From NCBI GenBank assembly GCA_000733355.1, contig JNVV01000028.1, forward strand, positions 124,001-188,000: a stretch of 64,000 bases of DNA, in the 5' to 3' direction. This DNA comes from Falciphora oryzae. Its lineage: Eukaryota; Ascomycota; Sordariomycetes; Magnaporthales; Magnaporthaceae. Under the pieces are notes generated by a model. The model was not told the origin of the DNA. It made no database searches and saw only the letters and a list, made by a program, of their open reading frames with translations. Made by a program: the position numbers and the translations under genes. Positions 35,061 to 46,508 of the stretch are shown here, piece after piece; the stretch's first letter is position 1; every line of letters begins with the position of its first letter.

Positions 35061-35710
35061 ATGGGGAGGGCTATGATGATGGATCGCGACCGAAGCAGGA
35101 GGTCAGTTCCGGTTCCCGCGAGCCCCCGATCTCAACGTCCACCCCGTCTGCTCCTTTCTCCGCCGGTCGAGGATACAGGAACCCCCGCCCACCACCACAT
35201 ATATGCCCTGCACGGTTCCGATTTCCCTAGCTGACGGAACGAGCCGAATACCTACAGGTACGAGGATGGCGAAGTGACCCGTTACGGCGCCGGGGAGTCG
35301 TACCGCCCCTTTAATCGAGACAGATCCCCCCGCCGAGCCAGGAGCCCGCTGCCGCGAGACCGTGACCGAGATCGAGACCGCGATCGAGACAGGGACAGAG
35401 ATCGGGATAGAGACCGTGATCGAGACCGAGACAGAGATAGGGATCGAGACAGGGACGTCAGGGACCGCGCCCGCAGCCCTCCACCGACGGCCAGCGACAG
35501 CTACGTTCCAGGCCGGTCGCCGGCGACTCGCCGGCCGCGATCCAGGAGCCTCGGCCCCGGCGACCGCTTCCGGGACAGGGATAGGGACAGCAAGCCCGGC
35601 GCCGGCGCCGGCGGGGAGCGTGGGGCGCAGCCGCAGGGCGCCGACTGTTGGCGTAGGCCGCGCGACAGCAGCCGCGGGCCCGGCGGTGGCGGCGGTGGCG
35701 GCATCGGCAG

Positions 35711-35742
<32 letters not shown>

Positions 35743-37702
35743 GCGGGGCGAGGAGCCCTCCGCCCCCGAGGCGGCCGTCGCCGCCGCCCAGGCGGGCCAG
35801 CCCTCCGCCGCGACGAAGCCCCCCGAGGCGTAGCCCGCCGCCTAGGTTCGCGTCGCCGCGCAGGGGGGACGACAGGCTCGACAGGGCGAGGTCGCCGCCT
35901 CCCCGGAGGGACTATGATGCCCGCGACGCTCCTGCAAGGTGAGAGCTTCCTCACTTCTTTTCCATACGCATATGCACACACAGCCCGCCTGCATTTTTTG
36001 CCTGCTCTGTTTGTTTCCATCTGATATCCTGTTTGCTGCCCTTCCTGTTCCTGCCTGCCCGAACAAACTCTGACACACACATGACTTGCCGTTTAGGAGA
36101 AGGTCACGGTCACCATACGACCGAGACCGCGCCCGTCGAAGCCGCTCGCCAGCCCGCAGGTCTCCCGCGCCCGCCATCCGATCGTACCGCCCACGCACTC
36201 GTAGTCCCGAGCGACGTGACGACCGATACCCGGCATCCGCGAACTCGTACCGCAGAGGCTCGCCCGTGATAGCGCCCAGGGAGCAGACCAACATCCCGTC
36301 CACCCTGACCTCCCGCTCCGTCTCGGGAAGGTCCTCACCCCGCCCCGGTTCAAACCGCGGCGGACGCGCAGGAGGAGCCGGCGCCGTTGGCGACAGCTCC
36401 CGCCCACACTCGCCCACCGTCTCTACCTCGCCCGCCTTCGTCTCGGCCGCCAACGCGATCCCGGTCAGAGAGGTCCAGAAGCTCGCTCTGCCCGCTGACA
36501 CGCCCACCGGTCCGGCTGCTGCCGCCGCGACCACCGCTTCCATCCCAACCGCACGATCTCCACCGCGCGCACCAGCCGCCCTCCGCGCGCCGCCGACGGG
36601 CCCCAGCGCGACTAGAAATCAGTCGGTGCCCACCGGCCCCGCCTCCTCCTCGCCGGCGACCCCTCACGGGCCGCGGCACTACCACTCGCAGACGGCCCCG
36701 GGCTCCTCCCAGCAGATCCCGACCGGCCCCTCCAACCCAAACCGCATCGAGGTGGCCGCCAGCCCCAGCATGCCGATCAACCCTCCCTCCGGCCCTAGGG
36801 GGTACAGAGAGGGCGCGCGCGGCGGCGGGTATCGCGGCGGCCGCGGTGGTGGTGGTCTTGGTGGTGGCAGCGGCTGGGGCCCCGTACGCGGCGCCCCTCT
36901 CGTTAATGGCGGCAGCAGCCACACCAACGGCGTCCACCACAACGGCGTCCACCACAACGGCGTTCACCACAACGGCATCCGCAGCGCCGGCGGCACCACC
37001 TCCGCCACGGCCTCGCCAGCCACGCCCATCGTGTCTGGCGCCAACGGCATCCCCACGGGCCCGCGCGCCGCCTCGATCCCGTCGCTGTCGTCGTCGTCGG
37101 CAGTGGCAGCAGCAGCAGCAGCAGCCACAGCAGGAGGAGGTTCGGCCTCTGCCGTGGCATCGCCCGTCACCACCTCGCCCTCCCTATCAGCGAAGCCCTT
37201 CAACCCGCCCACCGGCCCTGCCGCCCAGCAGCAGCAGCAGCAGCAGCAGCAACAGCAACAGCAACAAGGCATGGAGCGCAACGGCAACGTATCCACGCCC
37301 ACCGGCCCGCGCGCCCAGCAACAGTCACAGCAGCAACAGTCACAGCAGCACCAGCAGCAACAGCAGCAGCAACAGCCACCACAACAACCGCAACAGACAC
37401 TGGTGCAACAAATCACCGCGTCCATGCCCGTCCTCGTCCCCGGAGGCAAGCTGGACCCGTCCCTCACGAGCCTGGCCACGGGCCTGACCAAGGACCTGGA
37501 ACCGCACCACAAGCGCCTGCGCGAGGATGAGGAGCGCATCCGCGAGGAGCTCTGCGGCAAGGAGGAGAAGCTGCGCAAGTCGCTGCGCATGTGGGAGCGC
37601 CTCGAGCGCGAGGCAAAGGGCCACGTCCTGAGGACCGAGCTCAGCGAGAAGAGCCTCCAGGCCGTCGCCGGCGAGGGCGCCAGCAGCGGCGCCGCCTTTT
37701 GA
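35061..37702 (+). CDS. Arg-Asp/Arg-Ser repeat protein, low complexity, probable RNA-related
   Basis: Three exons (35061-35101, 35258-35938, 36097-37702) separated by 156- and 158-nt introns; about 775 aa. Four in-frame ATGs head exon 1, so the true start may be 12-18 bases later. Exon 2 encodes a long DR/RD dipeptide run, then RSPPP repeats; exon 3 opens with RRRSRSPYDRDRARRSRSPARRS. The middle is Pro/Thr-rich with recurrent PTGP motifs, a Gly/Arg-rich RGGGYRGGRGGGGLGGG block (RGG-like), a four-fold NGVHH repeat, then poly-Q tracts. The C-terminal about 90 residues are a charged helix (LEPHHKRLREDEERIREELCGKEEKLRKSLRMWERLEREAKG) and look like the one folded or coiled-coil element. RS and RGG features suggest a nuclear RNA-processing role; I cannot name a family. 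Confidence 0.8.
35359..35458 (+). repeat. GAYMGR-type hexanucleotide repeat coding Arg-Asp
   Basis: Degenerate six-base units (GACCGA, GATCGA, GACAGG, GATAGG) encode an uninterrupted alternating Arg-Asp tract inside the RD/RS protein. Confidence 0.9.
36926..36979 (+). repeat. 15-bp tandem repeat coding NGVHH
   Basis: Three units of AACGGCGTYCACCAC plus a partial fourth, inside the RD/RS protein gene. Confidence 0.9.
37228..37386 (+). repeat. CAG/CAA repeat coding poly-Gln
   Basis: Two clusters of CAG and CAA codons, separated by a PTGPRA-containing segment, encode poly-Gln runs in the RD/RS protein. Confidence 0.9.
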
Positions 37703-38406
37703 AAAAGAAAAAAAAAAAAAAAAAAAAACAGGAACCTATAAGCACGTGCTGCCGATGTGGCTGGTGGTGGCATCTGCTTCTCCCGCGACAACAAAACATT
37801 TTACACTTCCTTTTTTTTTGGGCAGCAGATACTACGGATGGTCGCATCGGCTACCCTCACGGGATAGATAAGATTCCTTTCCCTATGCTTGCATCGGCAC
37901 CTTAAGCTTGTATTAGTTTTACGGCGTCCCCGAGACGACCTGGGTCTCCGGCTCCGGCTCTCTCCGTTTTGCTTTGTCCTAATCTATCGATCGAAGAACC
38001 TGAGAATCAGACCTACTTTTTGCAGCGTTGATTCCAATCCAAGAAGAGCTTTCTCCTTGCCACTATCAATGCTTGATACCATTATGATTTGGGCGGCGTT
38101 TCAAGACTCGGTGACTATTGTTCTCGTCTGTTCAGGCCGCACCTGGGATCATTTCAATACCATCATAGAGCAAACAGAGCAGAGTTTTTTTTCACCTCGC
38201 CTATGTCTATTCTACGGACGGTAAGTGTGACAGGTGACGCACAAGGCGAACAAAGCACACCTGTTTTCCACTCCATACCAGACCAGAGACGGCGTTCCAG
38301 CCATCTTTGATTTATCATTATTTTTTGTTCATTGATGCGTCATACGTGAAGCCATACTGGCAAGCTCCTTTCACCCAACCTGATACCTATTGAGGCATGG
38401 ACGAGT
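37703..38406. other. Convergent spacer, RD/RS gene / GAPDH
   Basis: 704 bp between two gene ends. An A-tract of about 18 (with a few A/G before it) starts eight bases after the RD/RS stop codon. No gene is seen. Confidence 0.6.
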
Positions 38407-39624
<1,218 letters not shown>

Positions 39625-41921
39625 TCAGTTGTCTGTCTGGAGAGAGATGTGTTCCTTGTTCGAAGGGGAGAATAAGGAAGTGAGGCGGTGTGTTTTTGAT
39701 GGTGTGGAAATGTCTAGATGCAAACACGAGTAGGGAGTGGGGTAAAGTTTTATAGCAGATGGAGGGAAGCGAGTTCCACCAGGCAAAGCAGAGGAGCAGG
39801 CAGTGCTAGCAACTAGCGGGTATCCGGCAGGTGCGGCCTAGGGGTATGTCATGTCATCGGTGCAGGACGAGGCAGGAGGAGTTGCGCCGCCCAGCCAGTG
39901 AGAAGGACCAGATTGGCCACCACCACCCTCCAAGATCTGGATGGGGTTGTCCTTCTCACTTTGTGAGCCAACCGCTTCTCCCAGCCAGACCCTCAACATC
40001 CATGAGTATGGCAGGGATGCATGGCTGGGAACAGACGAAAATAAAAGCGAAATGGATGGCTGGAGACGATCAAATTCGTAAATCGTATGCGGGAGAGGAA
40101 AGGGCCAAGCTTCCAGGACACGAGGTAACGAGAATAGCGGCAGGTGCGATCTGTATGATGACCCAGACGGACGCAGTGCTTCCATGTTGGGACCGTGTAT
40201 CCATTGGCGAAAAGCGAGGGAAGCTATCACCTTACATCGAGCTATGCAGGGCAGCTTCTCGCCGGCAGAGGGGTTATAGCGGGGTAGGTGTATGCAGTGC
40301 TTGGGATTGGGTTTCGATGGAGGGGCAGGTAGTAGGACTGGCCTCACCTATTGGGTAGTCTAACGTTTCTCCTGTGTTGGATTAAGGGTTGGTCTTCGGA
40401 TGATCTTGGGAGCTTCTTTGGTGATCTGATGGGAGATGAAAGGGTCAGGAAGCCAGAAATATCGGGAAACGGCGACGTCCTCCAATATGTACGCGTCCCC
40501 AGGATGGATAACGCAGACAAGGGTGGGATATGTTTTTTTTGGGGTGGTGGGGTGACGAGCTACATCATCGCCCGGGCTCTGGCGTGCAACACTGATGTCC
40601 CATTGACCGCCCAAGCTTTCTGCAACTGGAGGTCCACAGCCCCGCACCGGGGGGCACCCTGGCGGGCCATCCGGAGTGCTAGTGGGCGACCTGCAACGGC
40701 CAGCCTCCAACTGGAACAGCTATGAGGCAAATTCGCCTGCTTGAGTCATCGCGGTTTTCGTTTTTTATACCATTACACTATCATCCATCGTATCCCGCCG
40801 CTGGCATGGTGAAATATTTGGCGCATTCACAATCTCCGTATTTCGCAGACGCCGAAGCGGTACGGGAGCAAAGAGGCATTTTCTGACGTGTTCCGATTGG
40901 GTCTGAACGGACGGTCACGCCCACGCTTGGCCGCCCTGCCCACCATTGAGATCCCGCTGAGGCCGGTGCTGGTGGCGATGTCGGGCCCCTCAACAGAAGC
41001 AGGAGGCAGCAGTCAAAAAGAGCATGGTGAGGTGCACTGACCGACGCTGATCAAACTTTGTCATTGTTGTGGTGTGGTTGCGCTGGCTGGCCTCCTGGGC
41101 CACCGCTGACCGTAATCTTTTGGCCTGGCTCACTCATGGTGATATCACACTGACATGGCCCGCCCGAGCCGCATCGGCCATGCCATTCTCAAATCCCTCT
41201 CGTTTCTGCATCTGCGAGTTTATCTACGTTGCTTCTTTTTTGCTTTGGTATTTTACACCACAGTCATTTCCCAGTGGCATCTTTGTACCTCCTTAACAGC
41301 ACGCAGGCTAGGCTTGACGAAACTTGTTTGGTCTGACAAACGGCTTCTTGCTTGGCGCCGCGCAAAGTTCCGGCTTCCGCCGACGACACCTTGATAATGC
41401 CCTCGGTTGCTCGGGTCGCGCCGCCGGAGACGGTTGGCAGTCTAAGGGACCAAGGTGTCTGATGCGGTAACTATGAGCTGTGTCCTCGAGCCATGGGTAT
41501 GGAGGTTGCTTGCACCGGACGCATGCTCGGCAGGTCCATTTTCGTTGCTGCTCTGCGAAGAGATACCATGGGAGCATGGATGGCAGTCGGCTTGTGGATG
41601 GAATCAATCCTTGATGGGTCACGCCACAGGCCAATTTCGCCTCGATTCTCAGCTCATCCGTACAGCAGCGGCGGCGCACACCGTTCTGGGCCGCATCGTG
41701 GTGGTTGGGCGGGCTCTCGCTTCCTGCCAACCGGGCTCGGGTCTGCGGCTACGTGGTAATGTTTTGTCATGCCATTGGTCTCGCTCCGTTCTTCTGCCGA
41801 CGAAACCGCCACCTCGGTGGCCTATTGGTTAAAGGCGATAATCGTCGCCGGCTTTGCTTATTAGGCACGACTATGTTTTGCATTCCGTGCAAGTCTCGTC
41901 GGGAGGGGCAAGGATGAGGGG

Positions 41922-41967
41922 TAGTCTTAGTGGCTCAGCCCAGTGGCGCGAAATCCCCAAGCCACCC
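41922..41967. repeat. Dispersed repeat, copy A
   Basis: Shares TAGTCTTAGTGGCTCAGC and CCCCAAGC, in the same order, with copy B at 51874-51921. The two copies differ by a 2-nt indel and two substitutions. It includes a weak Pol III A-box-like TGGCTCAGCCCAGTGG. Confidence 0.8.
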
Positions 41968-42239
41968 ACTTCGCTGCCCGGTCACCGGTTCCAACGATTT
42001 ACGACCGCGGAAAAACTACCTGGCACTCGGTGCTCGGCGCCTCTCCGAACTGCATTGATCAAACAAATGACTTCACAGCATTGCATCGATCAGTTTATTT
42101 CACGGAAGTTTCGCTTCTAGTGTATCGGCGTATCCGTTAGGCAATTGCGTCGCGTCAGACCTGTCGGTTCCTCAGTGCCTGGGTGCGTCGCGTCAGGGAG
42201 ATTTGGTCGCGTCAATCCTACCGAAACAGATTGGACTAC

Positions 42240-42257
42240 CTACCAGGTACCTGGTAG
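42240..42257. repeat. 18-bp perfect palindrome
   Basis: CTACCAGGTACCTGGTAG equals its own reverse complement. It lies about 220 bp upstream of the HNH gene start. Confidence 0.9.
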
Positions 42258-42475
42258 CTATTGACTGTTTACATCTAGGTCACGTACTGTTTGCCGTGGG
42301 AAGCCCTCCAGGCCGCCGTCAGAAATAGGACACTTGCCTCCGTTTCCTGCACCGAAACCCTACCGCAGCCCTCCTGGAATCCAATCTTCATGCGATAAAT
42401 AGCATCACGCAGAAGTCGCATAAATACGGTCTTTTTTTTTTTTTTTTTTGAACTGGTACCCATCGTCTGTAATAG

Positions 42476-43855
42476 ATGCGTCCCCGCCCCGCATCCAACG
42501 AACCTGCCGCAATCCCGCCTTCTCTCATCCATTCGGCTGGCCAATCGAACATTGATTTCGTTCACCCCGGCTATGACGGCGATTTTACCTCGGCGACCTT
42601 CCTCTCCCTCCCTCGCCTCGACGACGGCGGTGTTTGCTTCGACACCGCCCTCGCCGCCTGCGGCATCATAGCCTGCAACCAATGGTCCGGCTTTTTCTCT
42701 ACTGACAAGCTGGGCCAATCGCGCGTTGACCGGCCAGCGGACGGGATCCTGCGCGACGATCCATACTACTACTTCCACCTCTCCGCTCCGGGGTCCGGGT
42801 CTTCGTCCGCCGGTTGCGCCTCCTCCGACCTTGTAGACCCGTCCCTGCCATACCCCATTGTTCCCCGTTTCTCGGATTGGAGCTTTCCACACCGCGACCT
42901 CCCCGCCCTCTGGACCCAACTGCAGTTGCAAACAAATGCGAACGTTCAGCCCATGGTCGTCGGCCAGCGTGCCAATTTCTGCGTCGCGACTAATTACTCC
43001 CACGGTGTCGATGTTGCGCATTGCGTCCCTTCCAACGAAGGCGAATGGTGGGACCTCAATCAGATGGACCGCTACGGTTGCTCCTCCGCACTTCTCTTTT
43101 CGACCCGGCCCCAGGACTCGCCCGCTAACTTGATCTCTCTCCGCTCCGACTTCCATCGCGTCTTCGACGAACGCCACCTCTGCTTTGTGCCTAAAGAGGT
43201 TGAAAGTTCAGACCCCCCCGAAGCCCAAATCCGCTTACTGATTCACGTTGTCGTCCCCTCTCCCAACGGCCAGGTTGCTGGCCTTTGGCATAACCGCGCC
43301 CTACACGCCTTCCCTCCGGGCCTCTCCAAAGAGTGCCTTTTCGCCCGCTTCGCATACACGATCCTTAGTCCCTCTGTTTTTTCCTCGACTTTCCTGTCGG
43401 GTGCCACCATGGCTCGTCGCCTCTGCACCAGGGACCCCGAGACCCAGATTCCGGGCGTCAAAATGGAGGGCCCCGCCGACTGCCGGAGGATCCTGCGCAC
43501 AGCTCGGTCTAGGAGTCCGAGGAAGCGGAGTGCACCTCCTCCCGGGGATGGCGACAATGACGGCTGTGACGCGGGGGAGGCTGGGGCCAGAGATGAGGAC
43601 AGGCAATCAGAAGAGCGTGACGATTACGCCATCAGTAGCCATCAGGCCGATAGCGGGTATTTTGACAGGGGAACACCATTCGACTCTCATCCGCCTGGGC
43701 TGTTGACTCAGTTTGGTGCAGACCCTGCTCGTACGATGGCTTACGATGGTGCGGAGGAAAGAGGGCGTAGCCGTAAGCGAGCCTTTGAGGCTAGAGACCA
43801 AGAGATGGATCCGCAGTCGAGGATTCAACGCCGGAAGTTTGAAGAAAGTGTGTAA
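42476..43855 (+). CDS. HNH nuclease-domain protein (fungal HNH_2 type)
   Basis: Single-exon 459-aa frame. The centre matches the fungal HNH_2 pattern: FCVATNYSHGVDVAHCVPSNEGEWWDLNQ (HNH His about 182), a spacer, then NLISLRSDFHRVFDERHLCFVPK (Asn about 218, His about 227). An upstream region (about 55-150) carries FDTALAACGIIACNQWSGF. The C-terminal 120 residues are basic then acidic and disordered, with SRSPRKRS and RGRSRKRAFE patches that could be nuclear signals. The family is lineage-expanded in filamentous fungi and its role is largely unknown; nuclease activity is inferred from the retained His-Asn-His residues. The ATG has a weak context (T at -3) and a nearby T-tract. An extra 3' exon is possible (43990-44120). 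The antisense strand is also open but looks like a shadow. Confidence 0.78.
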   Translation: MRPRPASNEPAAIPPSLIHSAGQSNIDFVHPGYDGDFTSATFLSLPRLDDGGVCFDTALAACGIIACNQWSGFFSTDKLGQSRVDRPADGILRDDPYYYFHLSAPGSGSSSAGCASSDLVDPSLPYPIVPRFSDWSFPHRDLPALWTQLQLQTNANVQPMVVGQRANFCVATNYSHGVDVAHCVPSNEGEWWDLNQMDRYGCSSALLFSTRPQDSPANLISLRSDFHRVFDERHLCFVPKEVESSDPPEAQIRLLIHVVVPSPNGQVAGLWHNRALHAFPPGLSKECLFARFAYTILSPSVFSSTFLSGATMARRLCTRDPETQIPGVKMEGPADCRRILRTARSRSPRKRSAPPPGDGDNDGCDAGEAGARDEDRQSEERDDYAISSHQADSGYFDRGTPFDSHPPGLLTQFGADPARTMAYDGAEERGRSRKRAFEARDQEMDPQSRIQRRKFEESV

Positions 43856-45074
43856 ATCGAAATCACATCTCTAAATAGAACGAATTCAACAGTTTCCCGA
43901 GGCTTTCCACTGCCCTACCGCTCGTCGCTGCAGCCGCAGCACCGAAACTCGTCCTTTGCCCTGTGTGTATCCCCTACCGCCGGCTTACATTTATGATCCC
44001 GGAGGGTGTCAGGCAGACCCCGGCTGATTTGTGATTGGGTCCACCGATTTCGGCTTTTGAACGTCGAACTTTACGACTTGAAGGAAGACCGCTTGTATTT
44101 GACTTTCATAGGGAGATACTAAAAACGAATTGAATATATTCTTGTTCGTGGTGGAATCGGACTTGAAGTCGAGTCTCTGGAGCGGGCGAAAATCAGATGA
44201 GGCAAGACATCGAAGCTGGACCAATGGCAAACCAGGGCAAGATGGATCCCCTGCCGGCATTTGAACCGCCAACGGCTTCGGCGGCGGTGCCAGACAGGCC
44301 GATCGAATTTCGACACCCGGCGTACCCGGCCAGCGTCCCCGCCTTCCTCGTCCTCACTGCCGTCAATGGATCGCCCATTCGATGGGCTTTTGCGTCGGGG
44401 CCAGTACGCCCCACAGGGATCATAAACGTTGTATAAACCCGAACTGGTTGCCCAACCCCTCAAAAGACGAGGAGTCACCCCAGAAAGAAAGGGTACACAA
44501 CTTGTAGTATAAAATGCAGTACAAATCAATATATCCAAACCAACCACCGTTAGTAATCATTTTCTTCAACCTCGCTGCAAGCACTACCTTCCAAAGTACC
44601 TGGGGGGGGTAACGTCGCCCAGGACGTTGCGGAAGAAAAAGAGGCTCGGAAACGGAGGTCCAGGGTTTTGAGGAGGTTCTGGCGTGCAAGGCTTTCTCAA
44701 ATATCGTCGTTTTTTTGCGGTAATTGTAAGTGGAAAGTGATCGAAACATAAAAGGAAAAAGGAAAAAGGAACGGGGAAGGGAAAAGGGAACGGGGAAAGA
44801 AAAATGGAGCGGGGAGAGGGGAAAGGAAAAGGAAAGCGCAGATCGAGAGCAACTCCTTTGCATTTAAAATAGCCTGTTGGATAGATTGTACGTGACCACC
44901 TACTGCGTCCATGCCGGTCTGTTGAGCGATGCAAAGAGGCACATGTTATGTGATAATTACACCGCATGTTGGACATAGGTGGATGGTGCGCCGTGTTCGA
45001 AAGAGAAGCCATCGAGTTTCCCCCGGCAGATGACATGACGCGAGGATGCACACATGATCGGCTCCTCGTCTCGA
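43856..45074. other. Spacer with purine tract and possible orphan exon
   Basis: 1.2 kb between the HNH and F-box stops. At about 44000-44122 the plus strand reads DWVHRFRLLNVELYDLKED then RLYLTFIGRY and a TAA stop: exon-like, but with no clear splice partner. The homopurine tract at 44751-44836 is listed separately. Confidence 0.45.
44751..44836 (+). repeat. Homopurine tract
   Basis: 86 bp with only four pyrimidines on the plus strand, built from GGAAAAA, GGGAACGGGGAA and AAAGGAAAAGG units. Confidence 0.85.
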
Positions 45075-46508
45075 CTAGAGCCCCAGGCCCCCTGCCAGCA
45101 TCTCATGGCCCTCTTCTTCCTCTCCGGCATCTTCCTCCCCTTCCTCCTCCTCGTCATCTTCATCCGGCAGCCACCTCAGCCCAAACCCGGCCTTGACACT
45201 ACCTCGCAGCGACTCTAGCTTATCTTCTCCCCAGTCCAAAATCCCCCCAAACGGCTCTCGTGGGAACGAGAAGGCACTGGGCGGCGCGGGGGCGTCCTGT
45301 GAAAGGCAGTGGTCGCAGCGCTCTCGGTACACCACGCTGATAGCCGCTGTCAGACTCTCCACGTCCGACTCGATGCACGGCCGCTCCCGCCCTATCTCGT
45401 CGACTAGCCTCGCCTTGCTGTACTCGTGCGCGTGTTCGATGTAGTACAAGAGCCTTTCAGGACCGAGCTTCAGCACCGTCGAAACGCTTATGGAGTGCTC
45501 GTGCTCGGTCGCACCCCATGCGACGCCGCCGAGCTGCTCCTCCGTCACTGACGACTCCTGATTTCCATCATAATAGGTTGATTAGCACATGATAGGATTT
45601 TAATTCGCCATTTCTGTAAGACTCACCACGCCGAGACGGACAGCAGCCAGGCTAGGGCACAGCGACGCCACGGCCGCCTTGACAGTAATCCACAGGTCCG
45701 CAAGCTCCGACGCCTCGCCGCTGTCGAGCATGCGGACGAAGTTGCAGCGCTCGTCGGAACCAAACGGCTCCAAGGGTCCAGGCAGTGGTAGGTGGTCGCC
45801 GTGAAAGTAGTAGTCATATCTCATCCAGTGATACAACGCCCTGCGCAGCCGTATGGCCTCGTGGGCCCGCAGTTTTCGAGCGTGCTCTGGGTGCTGCCAG
45901 AAGCGGAAGCGTGGGAAGATGCGCTCCCATCCCCTGACAACCTTGGAAATCTCCAGGAGCCGATCAATGTCGGCGTCGCCGAGGCATGCGACCCCTGGAG
46001 GGAGCACAGCCTCTTCGGCGCCAGTCTCGGACTCTGGGTCCAGGGAATTGCGATCCTCGCGGGTCCGGACCGGCAACTGCCCACCGATGCAAAGCATCGT
46101 CCGTTTGAACCGGACCTCCTTGCCCAGCCAGGTGCCCCAGGGGATGTTGAGATCACCCGGACCCATAGCCACGACTTGAAATAAGCCATCTACCGGGCTG
46201 GCATCGGGGTCAGATGGCAGTATCGAGAAGACAATATGGGCCCTGTGGTTCATGAAGAGCTGCCGGAGCCGTTTGCACGTAGCTGCCAGAGTGACAGCGC
46301 TCGCAAGGTCGAGGCCTTTGAAAACCTCGAGAATAAGCTCCCCGGGAAGCGTTTCGAAGCCACGCCCTGGGGCGCGGGCACCGGTGACGAATTCGAGGAT
46401 CGCTGCAAGGCTGCTGGAAGGTAAGATGTCGGGTCCGTCATCCAAGCCGCCCCAGGGTCCGAGGTGTGACCCATGGATAGGCATGGACATTGTGCCGACA
46501 GTAGCCAT
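45075..46508 (-). CDS. F-box domain protein
   Basis: Two exons (46508-45627, 45557-45075) with a 69-nt intron carrying a GCTAATC branch point; about 454 aa. The F-box (about residues 51-86, FETLPGELILEVFKGLDLAS then TLAATCKRLRQLF) would bind Skp1 and make this a substrate receptor of an SCF ubiquitin ligase. No WD40, LRR or Kelch repeats are visible. The C-terminal region is rich in Trp, His and Arg (WIERIF-like, RFRFWQHPEHARKL, HWMRYDYYFHGDHLPLPGP), a layout common in the large fungal family of F-box proteins of unknown target. Exon 2 includes CDHCLSQDAPAPP and an acidic DEDDEEEEGEED run near the end. The substrate cannot be inferred. Confidence 0.85.

Noticed and set aside
35103..36080. 325-codon minus-strand Val/Ile/Ser repeat frame
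   Set aside because: It is the reverse complement of the Arg-Asp hexanucleotide repeat, not a separate gene.
42275..43177. 300-codon minus-strand frame overlapping the HNH gene
   Set aside because: Shadow of the HNH frame; no domain, no start context, and it runs into the T-tract as a poly-Lys run.
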